A stretch of DNA of 64,000 nucleotides from CAINVV01 sp963663675 (lineage in GTDB: Bacteria; Bacteroidota; Bacteroidia; Bacteroidales; Prolixibacteraceae), in the NCBI GenBank assembly GCA_963663675.1, contig OY760498.1:2914001-2978000 (forward strand). The letters are read 5' to 3'. The notes under the pieces were generated by a model, which saw nothing but the letters and a program-made list of their open reading frames with translations, was not told the DNA's origin and searched no databases. Positions 17,938-25,652 of this stretch are shown one piece after another. The number at the start of each line of letters is the position of its first letter. Position 1 is the stretch's first letter. The translations under genes were made by a program, and so were the position numbers.

Positions 17938-19473
17938 ATGACAAATAATAATCGACATATTTTGAGCAAATCCTCAGGAGCAGTGAAACCCTCTATTTCT
18001 ATTTATTTCAATATATTTCCAAATATCCTGAAATACAATCTATATCTGTTTATTTCCATTTATTTCCTCCTGTTTCCTTCTATTACTGTAAGATCTCAAC
18101 CCGATTCTTTGTACCGCTACCTTGAAATAGCGGCAAAGAACAATCCGACTGTCTTGCAAAAGTTCGCGGAATACAATGCCTCGCTGCAAAAAGTTCCGCA
18201 GGTTGGCAGTCTGCCCGATCCTGAGTTAAGTGCAGGTGTCTTCCTCAGTCCGATGGAACTTGTCGGGGGGAAGCAGGTAGCAGATATCCGTCTGATGCAG
18301 ATGTTCCCCTGGTTCGGAGTGCTGAAGAATGCGAAAGATGAGATGAGTCTGATGGCAAAAGCCAAATACGAGACTTTCCGGGATGCAAAACTGCAGGTAT
18401 TCTATGATGTGCAACGTACCTGGTACGAGTTGAATAAGATCAGGCAGAACATCCGGGTTTCCGAGAATAATATTGAACTGCTACGCACCATAGAAAAGCT
18501 GGCCATTACCAGGTTTAAAGCAGCACCATCTGCAAATGTGGCAGCATCTTCAGGAAAACCCTTATCGTCAGGCTCCTCTCAAAATGCCTCCTCCGGATCA
18601 TCCGGAATGAACAGTATGACAGGAAATACCGGCAACCTGCTGGGAACTGTACCAAATCAGGCTTCTTCCTCCATGCCGGGCAATTCAATGGGTTCCTCCG
18701 GGAACGGCAACGGCCTCACGGATGTATACAGGATTCAAATCGAAATTGGGGATCTGCAGAATAACATAAATATTCTTAATTATCAGCTACTTACAACAGA
18801 AGCACAGTTCAACAGTTACCTGAACAGGCCACAGGCAGCAATTGTCTCTTTGCCTGCATCGATGAATCTGGAAAATATGGACCCATCTTTCATATCAATC
18901 TCAGACAGTATTCAGAAAAACAATCCGATGCTGAACATGTTGCAACTTGAACAGAAATCCTTGGAGGCACGCAGGCAAATGGTAACCAAAATGAGTTTTC
19001 CAATGGTCGGGTTAGGCTTAAATTATTCGGTTATCAATAAAAATGAGATGTCGTCATCCACTATGAACGGGAAAGATATGGTAATGCCCATGGTTACTGC
19101 AACTTTGCCCATCTACCGAAAAAAGTACAAAGCAATGCGGGAGGAGACTGATTTTCAGATTTCTGCCAATTTACAGAATTTCAAGGCAACGGCAAATTCA
19201 CTGCAAAACGAGTATTACCAGGCAATGCAGCTATTTCAGGATGCCAAACGCAGGTTACAGCTCTATGCTGACCAATACCAACTGGCATCAAAGACGCTGG
19301 AAATAATGATCACAAGTTTCGGGTCATCGGGCACTTCACTCACGGACATTCTGCGTATCCGGCAGCAAACACTGGACTATGGATACAAACAAGTAGAAGC
19401 AGTGGCGGACTACAATACGTCAGTTGCGTGGATGAAACGTCTGGGAAACATTGATATAGAGGGAAATAAATAG
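17938..19473 (+). CDS. TolC-family outer-membrane efflux protein
   Basis: The frame opens at a TTG (17908), but ATG 17938 is a better start; 511 residues. A hydrophobic signal (LYLFISIYFLLFPS) ends in VRSQ. The two-fold OEP repeat is visible in the helices (NPTVLQKFAEYNASLQ, later SKTLEIMITSFG). Between the repeats, about residues 195-260, lies a Ser/Gly/Asn/Met-rich low-complexity insert. In the pump it is the outer-membrane exit duct for the CusA/CusB pair. It follows cusA by 78 bp, in a gap carrying short GGTGGTAATA repeats. Confidence 0.88.
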   Translation: MTNNNRHILSKSSGAVKPSISIYFNIFPNILKYNLYLFISIYFLLFPSITVRSQPDSLYRYLEIAAKNNPTVLQKFAEYNASLQKVPQVGSLPDPELSAGVFLSPMELVGGKQVADIRLMQMFPWFGVLKNAKDEMSLMAKAKYETFRDAKLQVFYDVQRTWYELNKIRQNIRVSENNIELLRTIEKLAITRFKAAPSANVAASSGKPLSSGSSQNASSGSSGMNSMTGNTGNLLGTVPNQASSSMPGNSMGSSGNGNGLTDVYRIQIEIGDLQNNINILNYQLLTTEAQFNSYLNRPQAAIVSLPASMNLENMDPSFISISDSIQKNNPMLNMLQLEQKSLEARRQMVTKMSFPMVGLGLNYSVINKNEMSSSTMNGKDMVMPMVTATLPIYRKKYKAMREETDFQISANLQNFKATANSLQNEYYQAMQLFQDAKRRLQLYADQYQLASKTLEIMITSFGSSGTSLTDILRIRQQTLDYGYKQVEAVADYNTSVAWMKRLGNIDIEGNK

Positions 19474-19598
19474 TTAAAAGTGGTAATCAAGGAGCTAAAG
19501 AGAATTAAATTGAAATAAGTGGACAAAATAGAAATATGCAATCGTGCGAAGAACCTGGTAATAAGATAATTTCAAAGTATTTCAAATAAGTAAACCAT

Positions 19599-21128
19599 AT
19601 GAAAAAACAAATATTACTAATAATTGCAGCCCTGGCAGGGGGAATCCTCCTGGGACGTATTTTGTTTCATTCCTCTCCTGCAGGGGAAGTGAAACAAAAA
19701 CTTGCTACAGATAATACAAAGGTAAGTATCTGGACCTGTGCCATGCATCCGCAGATCAGAATGCATGAGCCAGGCAAATGTCCTATTTGTGCCATGGATT
19801 TAATCCCATTGGTTCAGAGTGGTCAGTCTGTTGATCCGGGTGCAATCCACATGACAAAAGAAGCTGCTCAACTGGCAAATGTCCTTACTTCAGTTGTCTC
19901 CAGGCAAAATCCTGTTAAGGAATTGCGTTTGTACGGAAAAATTCAGGCCGACGAAAGGTTGATACAGAGCCAGGTATCCTATTTCCCCGGCAGAATTGAA
20001 AAGTTGTTCGTTAACTTTACGGGTGAGGAAGTTCGAAAAGGTCAAACCCTGGCTTTGGTCTATTCTCCCGATCTTGTCACAGCACAGCAGGAGCTAATCG
20101 AGACGGCAGCAACCAAAGCTTCCCAACCAGCCTTGTATGAAGCCTCAAAAGAGAAACTCCGGCAGTGGAAACTCACTGATTCACAGATTACTGCCATTGA
20201 AAATACCGGAACAGTCCGGGACAAAATGGAAATTGCCTCCACGGCAGGCGGAATAGTAACCGCCAGGCTTGTCAACAATGGCGATTATGTTAATCAGGGT
20301 ACTGTACTTTACCAGGTATCAGACCTTTCCAAAGTTTGGGTGTTGTTTGACGCCTATGAAAGTGATCTGCCGTTTCTTAACAAAGGGGATAAAATTGATT
20401 TTACAATCCAGGCGCTGCCCGGTTCATCCGTCACCGGTACCATAGATTTTATTGATCCGGTGATTGATCCGGTAACACGAGTAGCCAAAATCAGGGTTGA
20501 AGTAAACAATTCCTCCGGTAAATTGAAACCTGAAATGTTTGCTACCGGCATTGTCAAATCAAGATTGGAACAATTCAAAAATATGTTGGTAATACCCAGA
20601 TCTTCTGTACTATGGACAGGGAAACGCTCACTGGTTTATGTGAAGCAAAAAGGGGTGGATCCTGTCTTTAAAATCAGGGAGATCGGGTTGGGACCACTCA
20701 TGGGGAACAGCTTTGTCGTCACAGACGGTTTAACGGAAGGGGAAGAAATTGTCACGGAAGGTGCTTTCAGCGTGGATGCAACCGCACAACTGGAGGGAAA
20801 ACCCAGCATGATGAATCGTGAAATGAATAATAGCGGCACATCCGGACCGGACAATAATCTGCATGACATTGCATTCAAGGTTTCGGGAAACTGTGAAATG
20901 TGCAAGGAGAGGATTGAAAAAGTGACCAGGTCTATTGCCGGAGTTGTTTCAGCCAACTGGAATGCAGTAAACAAGATGCTTGAAGTCACTTTCCGTGATA
21001 ACAAGACTGACAAAGGGACAATTGAACAAGCTATCGCGGATGCCGGACATGATACAGAATTATTCAAGGCCAGCGACCTGGCATACAACAAATTACCTGA
21101 ATGTTGCAGGTATGACCGTTCAAAGTGA
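19599..21128 (+). CDS. cusB: CusB-type periplasmic adaptor with N-terminal HMBD and C-terminal HMA domain
   Basis: A 509-residue membrane-fusion protein linking the RND pump to the TolC duct. Order: membrane anchor/signal (1-27), heavy-metal-binding domain with CAMHPQIRMHEPGKCPICAM (about 46-66), barrel-sandwich and beta-barrel regions (STAGGIVTARLVNNGDYV, VWVLFDAYE), then a C-terminal HMA domain (from ~425) with SGNCEMCKERIE and tail ending LPECCRY. The C-terminal module is a homologue of the free HMA protein at 13549. Fusing the chaperone to the adaptor may hand metal directly to the pump (inference). Last gene of the efflux operon. Confidence 0.9.
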   Translation: MKKQILLIIAALAGGILLGRILFHSSPAGEVKQKLATDNTKVSIWTCAMHPQIRMHEPGKCPICAMDLIPLVQSGQSVDPGAIHMTKEAAQLANVLTSVVSRQNPVKELRLYGKIQADERLIQSQVSYFPGRIEKLFVNFTGEEVRKGQTLALVYSPDLVTAQQELIETAATKASQPALYEASKEKLRQWKLTDSQITAIENTGTVRDKMEIASTAGGIVTARLVNNGDYVNQGTVLYQVSDLSKVWVLFDAYESDLPFLNKGDKIDFTIQALPGSSVTGTIDFIDPVIDPVTRVAKIRVEVNNSSGKLKPEMFATGIVKSRLEQFKNMLVIPRSSVLWTGKRSLVYVKQKGVDPVFKIREIGLGPLMGNSFVVTDGLTEGEEIVTEGAFSVDATAQLEGKPSMMNREMNNSGTSGPDNNLHDIAFKVSGNCEMCKERIEKVTRSIAGVVSANWNAVNKMLEVTFRDNKTDKGTIEQAIADAGHDTELFKASDLAYNKLPECCRYDRSK

Positions 21129-21395
21129 AGAGGTAATACCATATACTTTATTAAGCTTTTAATGTTAAATCTACGTTAACAATAGCATTAACTGTATTTA
21201 GACCAATTAAAATTAAGAATAATTTTTTAGGTTTGTCATTGATGATTGTACAAAAATAGTCAACCGCGAATTATGATTCTGATCAACTCAAATAGTCCCC
21301 TTTTCATGTGTATGTGTAGCTGTAAGTTCTTCCGGCATTTGGAGGGTGTGCCTATGTATTGTCAGATTTAACCGAATAGATTTAAACAGCAATAT

Positions 21396-21428
21396 AGCCC
21401 TTCACAAGTAGTGAGGGGCTTTTTTTTT
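21396..21428 (+). terminator. intrinsic terminator just before the OsmC gene
   Basis: AGCCCTTCAC (21396-21405), a 5-nt loop, then GTGAGGGGCT (21411-21420) pair with one wobble and are followed by eight T. It ends 27 bp before the OsmC ATG and 268 bp after cusB stops. It could end the efflux operon or attenuate entry into the OsmC gene. The 21129-21395 stretch holds no convincing ORF. Confidence 0.75.
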
Positions 21429-21455
21429 ACAAATACAATTAATAAAGAGAAAACC

Positions 21456-21899
21456 ATGGCAGATTTAATTTTCAAAATTGAAGGAGAAGCACAGACGGCA
21501 GCCCGTTTTGATGCCAATGCAAGACAATTTACCCTCGTAATAGATGAACCGCCAACTTTGGGTGGCGACGATCTTGGAGCAAATCCGGTGGAATTTCTAC
21601 TGGCAGGTTACGCCGGTTGTCTGAATGTAGTAGCACACCTTACAGCACGTGAACTTGGCATTAAAGTAGAAAAACTCACCATAAGTGTCAGTGGAAATAT
21701 TAATCCTGCACGATTGTTGGGACAGTCGGATGAAGAACGTGCAGGATTCAAACATATCAGCGTAAATTTCACCCCGGTAACAGATGCATCAACGGAATTA
21801 ACTGAGCAGTGGATCAAAGCCATAAAAAGCAGATGTCCCATCAACGACAACCTGGCATCGCCCACCCCATTGTCATTCAATCTTATCCAACTGAACTAG
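21456..21899 (+). CDS. OsmC/Ohr-family peroxide-detoxifying protein
   Basis: ATG 21456 (MADLIFKIEGEAQTAARF) is preferred to the GTG at 21411, which lies inside the terminator stem. The 147-residue protein has the family's reactive Cys in LLAGYAGCLNVVAHL, on the buried central helix, and the second Cys in KSRCPINDNL. OsmC-type proteins reduce organic hydroperoxides with a thiol pair; in many Bacteroidota this subfamily is annotated only as OsmC family. It lies between efflux genes and copA, where it may counter metal-driven peroxide stress (inference). Confidence 0.88.
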   Translation: MADLIFKIEGEAQTAARFDANARQFTLVIDEPPTLGGDDLGANPVEFLLAGYAGCLNVVAHLTARELGIKVEKLTISVSGNINPARLLGQSDEERAGFKHISVNFTPVTDASTELTEQWIKAIKSRCPINDNLASPTPLSFNLIQLN

Positions 21900-21909
21900 A
21901 AATATCCGG

Positions 21910-21952
21910 GGAGCAATAATACCCACAATTAACAGTTGGGTATTGTTGCTCC
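21910..21952 (+). terminator. long hairpin after the OsmC gene
   Basis: GGAGCAATAATACCCA (21910-21925) pairs with TGGGTATTGTTGCTCC (21937-21952) with one mismatch, 11 bp after the OsmC stop. No T-run follows, so this is a terminator-like or mRNA-stabilising hairpin. The stretch on to 22126 is pyrimidine-rich with no ORF. Confidence 0.6.
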
Positions 21953-22126
21953 TTAAAGTGTTTTGGATTTTGAATCAGATTACTTCAGGTTCAGGAATTC
22001 ATTCATATTATTCTATCAAACAACCATATATTCGTATCGTCTTCATGAAGTCCCACTCACTGGCTGCTCCCTCCCCCACTCTCCCTGTCTCATAGTCCTT
22101 CCAACATAAATTTCAACCATCTTCCA

Positions 22127-22160
22127 TTAGCACATTTGCATATTAGCCTTTTAGCACATT
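22127..22160 (+). repeat. direct repeat TTAGCACATT
   Basis: Two exact copies of TTAGCACATT at 22127-22136 and 22151-22160, 24 bp apart, sit in the leader region of copA. They could be a regulator site or a decayed tandem repeat; nothing in the sequence decides. Confidence 0.4.
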
Positions 22161-22217
22161 CATCGCGTCTTCCTCTCCAAAAGTCGTACAATCGTATCTG
22201 CATCCGTCTTTCTTCAC

Positions 22218-22225
22218 TATCTTTG
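22218..22225 (+). promoter_or_regulatory. candidate -7 box of copA promoter
   Basis: TATCTTTG fits TAnnTTTG and lies 14 bp before the copA ATG, which would give a very short leader. The -33 match is poor. Confidence 0.35.
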
Positions 22226-22239
22226 ACAAAATTTCAAAT

Positions 22240-24462
22240 ATGTCAGCTTCAGTTAAAAAAAGCTTTCCAGTTACAGGTCTTGGATGTGCCTCATGTGCCA
22301 TCCATGTTGAGAATGAATTAAAGGCTCACAAAGGAGTAGTCAGCGCAGTGGTTAACTATGCCAATGCCTCTGCACAGATAGAATTTGAAGGAAATGAAAC
22401 TAATCCGGAGGAGCTAAAATCGGCCATACAATCCATTGGCTATGACCTGCTTATAGAAACAGGTGGTGAAAACAGACAGGATGAAATAAAAAAATCACAC
22501 TACAAACAACTGGTTATCAATACTACAGGGGCCTCCCTTCTTGCATTGCCTGTTGTGGTGATAGGAATGTTCATGATGGACCTTCCATATGCCAATTGGA
22601 TCATGCTGACGCTTGCTACACCAGTTGTAGGTTGGTTTGGACGTAGTTTTTTCGTCAATGCGTTCAACCAGGCTAAACACGGTTCGGCCAATATGGATAC
22701 CCTTGTAGCCTTAAGTACCGGGATATCCTATCTTTTCAGCGCTTTTAACACTTTTTTCCCGGCGATCTGGCACAACCAGGGAATACATCCGCCAGTATAT
22801 TTTGAAGCTTCAGCTGTTGTCATTGCATTTATTCTTCTTGGTAAAGTATTGGAAGAGAGAGCCAAATCAAATACCTCCTCAGCCATTAAAAAATTAATGG
22901 GACTGCAGCCAAAGACAGTCATGCTGGTAAACAGCGATGGAACCGAAACCGAAATATCCATTTCACAGGTTAAAAAGAATGATCAACTGCTGGTAAAACC
23001 AGGGGATAAAATTCCCGTGGACGGGGAGGTTCTCTCAGGAACTTCACTGGTAGACGAGAGCACCATATCGGGTGAATCCCTGCCTGTTGAAAAAATTACC
23101 GGAGATAAAATTTATGCCGGAACCCTGAACCAAAAAGGCAGTTTTATCCTGGTTGCCCAAAAAGTCGGTGGTGAAACCATCCTGGCCCAGATCATAAAAA
23201 TGGTCCAGGAAGCGCAGGGGAGCAAGCCACCTGTGCAAAAACTGGTAGATAAGATAGCAGGTATTTTCGTTCCGGCTGTTATGCTGATCGCGCTGATTAC
23301 TTTCGTGTTTTGGATGATATTTGGCACAGAAAATGCGCTTACGCATGCATTTCTTGCCATGGTTTCAGTGCTGGTGATAGCCTGTCCATGCGCGTTGGGA
23401 CTTGCTACCCCAACCGCCATAATGGTGGGAATAGGCAAAGGAGCCGAAAATGGTATCCTGATCAAAGATGCTGAAAGTCTGGAACTGGCCCACAGGATCA
23501 ACGCCATAGTGCTCGACAAGACTGGCACGATCAGTGAGGGGAAACCGGAAGTTACAGGCATTGTATGGAATGTCCCCGTTACAAGGCAGGCAGAACTCAG
23601 TAAATTGCTGTTCACCATCGAATCTTTGTCAGAACATCCGTCAGCTGATGCTGTTGTGAGATACCTGAACCTCCAGGACAACAACAGGATCACCCTCAGC
23701 CATTTTGAGAGTCTTACCGGGAGAGGGGTAATTGCCAATTATGATAGTCGGACATTCCTGGCAGGCAACAAGAAACTCATCGATGAATACAATATTGTAA
23801 TACAGGAAAAAACGGCAACTACTATCACCGGGTGGGAAAGCGAGGCTAATTCCGTCATATATTTCGCCGTTGATTCTGAACTTGTCGCGATCATTGCTAT
23901 CGCAGATAAAATCAAAGAAAGTTCTGCAAGGGCTGTCGCGGAATTACAAAACCTTGGTATTGAAGTCCATATGCTGACCGGAGACAATGCTCACACGGCC
24001 GGTGCCGTAGCGGCAAAAGTCGGCATCAGTAATTTCAGAGCTTCGGTTTTGCCCTCTGAAAAAGCAGATTATGTCAGATCGCTTCAGCAACAAGGTAAAA
24101 TTGTTGCCATGGTAGGCGACGGAATCAATGATTCACAGGCACTTGCACAGGCAGATGTGAGCATTGCCATGGGCAAAGGCTCTGATATTGCCATGGACGT
24201 TGCCAAGATGACCATCATCTCTTCTGATCTTCAAATCATTTCAAAAGCCATCCGTTTATCAAAGCTGACAGTCGATGCCATACATCAAAACCTGTTCTGG
24301 GCATTTATTTACAATTTGATAGCAATTCCTGTTGCTGCCGGAATTCTTTACCCAATCTGGGGATATATGCTGAATCCGATGATTGCAGGGGCTGCAATGG
24401 CAATGAGTTCAGTATCAGTGGTGAGTAACAGCCTGAGACTTAAAGGACGCAAACTGGCATAA
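22240..24462 (+). CDS. copA: Cu(+)-exporting P1B-type ATPase
   Basis: A 740-residue ATPase that pumps Cu(I) out of the cytoplasm. One N-terminal HMA domain with GLGCASC (Cys 16 and 19); transport motif ACPCALGLATPTA (CPC at 382-384); phosphorylation site DKTGT (Asp 426); SEHPSADAV nucleotide-binding HP motif; GDGINDSQALAQADV hinge. The last helices carry FIYNLIAIP and MAMSSVSVVSNSLRL, the YN and MxxSS pairs diagnostic of the copper-specific P1B-1 subgroup. No copper regulator gene is adjacent. It converges on the Rrf2 gene, 1 bp away. Confidence 0.95.
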   Translation: MSASVKKSFPVTGLGCASCAIHVENELKAHKGVVSAVVNYANASAQIEFEGNETNPEELKSAIQSIGYDLLIETGGENRQDEIKKSHYKQLVINTTGASLLALPVVVIGMFMMDLPYANWIMLTLATPVVGWFGRSFFVNAFNQAKHGSANMDTLVALSTGISYLFSAFNTFFPAIWHNQGIHPPVYFEASAVVIAFILLGKVLEERAKSNTSSAIKKLMGLQPKTVMLVNSDGTETEISISQVKKNDQLLVKPGDKIPVDGEVLSGTSLVDESTISGESLPVEKITGDKIYAGTLNQKGSFILVAQKVGGETILAQIIKMVQEAQGSKPPVQKLVDKIAGIFVPAVMLIALITFVFWMIFGTENALTHAFLAMVSVLVIACPCALGLATPTAIMVGIGKGAENGILIKDAESLELAHRINAIVLDKTGTISEGKPEVTGIVWNVPVTRQAELSKLLFTIESLSEHPSADAVVRYLNLQDNNRITLSHFESLTGRGVIANYDSRTFLAGNKKLIDEYNIVIQEKTATTITGWESEANSVIYFAVDSELVAIIAIADKIKESSARAVAELQNLGIEVHMLTGDNAHTAGAVAAKVGISNFRASVLPSEKADYVRSLQQQGKIVAMVGDGINDSQALAQADVSIAMGKGSDIAMDVAKMTIISSDLQIISKAIRLSKLTVDAIHQNLFWAFIYNLIAIPVAAGILYPIWGYMLNPMIAGAAMAMSSVSVVSNSLRLKGRKLA

Positions 24463-24463
24463 A

Positions 24464-24913
24464 TTATATCGAACTCTCCCTCAAAGAGTTAAATGAAAAT
24501 TGGTTGTCAAAGGATTTTTGAGCGAGCGACTGGATCGTCTCAGTCGAAACCAGTCGGTTGATCTCATCACGTATAAAAGCATATCTGTAATGCAACGGAC
24601 AAGGATTGCTTTCATCGCAATTTTTTAGTCCAAAACCGCAACCAACGAAAAGTTGATCCCCTTCGATTGCTATAATCAATTCTTTCAGAGGCAGATCCTT
24701 CTTTTCCTGATCCAGGAAAAAACCACCGCCCTTTCCTTTCAGAGACCTGACAAAACCAAATTTTACCAGTCGTTGAAAAATCTTGGCAGTAAAAAAAAAT
24801 GGTGCTTCAATCTCCTGCGCAATCTCAGCAACACCAGGCCGCCTGTCTTTCAGGTTCTGAAGCTGGATGTACACCATCCCTCTCAAAGCATATTCAGTCT
24901 CTTTTTTAAACAC
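24464..24913 (-). CDS. Rrf2-family Fe-S transcriptional regulator, NsrR-like
   Basis: A 149-residue winged-helix regulator. The N-terminal FKKETEYALRGMVYIQL and the recognition region with KGKGGGFFL are typical of Rrf2 proteins. Three cysteines in GCGFGLKNCDESNPCPLH (C-x6-C-x5-C) can hold an iron-sulfur cluster as in IscR, RsrR or NsrR. It is divergent from hemerythrin and norZ, so NO sensing through the cluster with derepression of those genes is the likely role. An IscR-type function is less likely because no isc or suf genes are present. Confidence 0.85.
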   Translation of the reverse strand: MFKKETEYALRGMVYIQLQNLKDRRPGVAEIAQEIEAPFFFTAKIFQRLVKFGFVRSLKGKGGGFFLDQEKKDLPLKELIIAIEGDQLFVGCGFGLKNCDESNPCPLHYRYAFIRDEINRLVSTETIQSLAQKSFDNQFSFNSLRESSI

Positions 24914-24967
24914 AACAGGCAGATTTCTCAGTTTATTCCCGGATCAAAAGTAAAAAAAAACAAATCA

Positions 24968-25011
24968 AAATAAAATAATAAAAGACCTTTTTATCTTTTA
25001 TTATTTTATTT
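24968..25011. promoter_or_regulatory. perfect 18-bp inverted repeat, probable operator
   Basis: Arms 24968-24985 and 24994-25011 are exact reverse complements (left arm begins AAATAAAATAATAAAAGA) around an 8-bp centre. It lies in the 152-bp gap between the Rrf2 gene and the hemerythrin gene and covers the expected -33 zone of the latter. Binding by the adjacent Rrf2 regulator is inferred; a Crp/Fnr-type NO regulator is the alternative. Confidence 0.65.
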
Positions 25012-25013
25012 AA

Positions 25014-25021
25014 TATATTTG
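25014..25021 (+). promoter_or_regulatory. candidate -7 box of hemerythrin-norZ promoter
   Basis: TATATTTG fits TAnnTTTG and begins 3 bp after the 18-bp inverted repeat, 44 bp before the hemerythrin start. This geometry fits repression by a protein on the repeat. Confidence 0.5.
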
Positions 25022-25065
25022 CCATGGAATTAAATCAAAGTTGAATACAAAGTAACAAGCAATTA

Positions 25066-25620
25066 ATGATGGATAATGCAACACAAAACCTGGAAAATGA
25101 CCATGTTCAGATTCTGAAACTAATTGATGTAATGGCTGAAATGACCCAACTTCCTGTAGCAAATACTGAACATCTGGAAGAAGTTGTTGAACTGATTCGG
25201 AAATTTGCCGACGGCCTTCATCATGCCAAAGAAGAGAATCATCTTTTTCCGCTTATGGCAGAAAAAGGCTTTTCATTGCAACAGGGACCTGTTGCAGTCA
25301 TGTTGATGGACCACGAAGAGGGTAGAAGATTTGTCCGCGGAATTTCTGAAAACATTCTACTGTACAAAGATGGCCAGCTTAGCGCCCTTAAGCAGGTCTA
25401 TGCCAATATGATAGGATACGCAGATCTTTTAACCAGCCACATCGGCAAGGAAAACAATATTCTTTTCCGGATGGCTGACAATGTATTCTCTGCAGAAGAT
25501 AATCAATCTCTTCTCGCAGAGTTTTCCGGCATAGATGCCGGTGAAGGCACCAATATATCGTCACACGATTATGTTAACCGAATTCAAATTCTCGCCAAAC
25601 AATATCTAAAAACAAATTGA
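25066..25620 (+). CDS. hemerythrin HHE domain protein
   Basis: A 184-residue four-helix-bundle protein with the diiron ligand pattern: LENDHVQILKLID, LHHAKEENHLFPLM, MLMDHEEGRRF and TSHIGKENNILF supply the His and Glu ligands. Such domains bind O2 or NO or take part in iron-sulfur repair (YtfE/RIC type). Placed 32 bp before norZ and divergent from an NsrR-like regulator, it is probably part of NO defence. Start may be either of two adjacent ATGs. Confidence 0.9.
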   Translation: MMDNATQNLENDHVQILKLIDVMAEMTQLPVANTEHLEEVVELIRKFADGLHHAKEENHLFPLMAEKGFSLQQGPVAVMLMDHEEGRRFVRGISENILLYKDGQLSALKQVYANMIGYADLLTSHIGKENNILFRMADNVFSAEDNQSLLAEFSGIDAGEGTNISSHDYVNRIQILAKQYLKTN

Positions 25621-25652
25621 CAATACTTTTATTAATCTAAAGCACGTACTGT

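Noticed and set aside
12902..24462. Metal-resistance block as a recently transferred island
   Set aside because: No integrase, transposase, tRNA boundary or direct-repeat att site was seen, and base composition looks like that of the flanks by eye.
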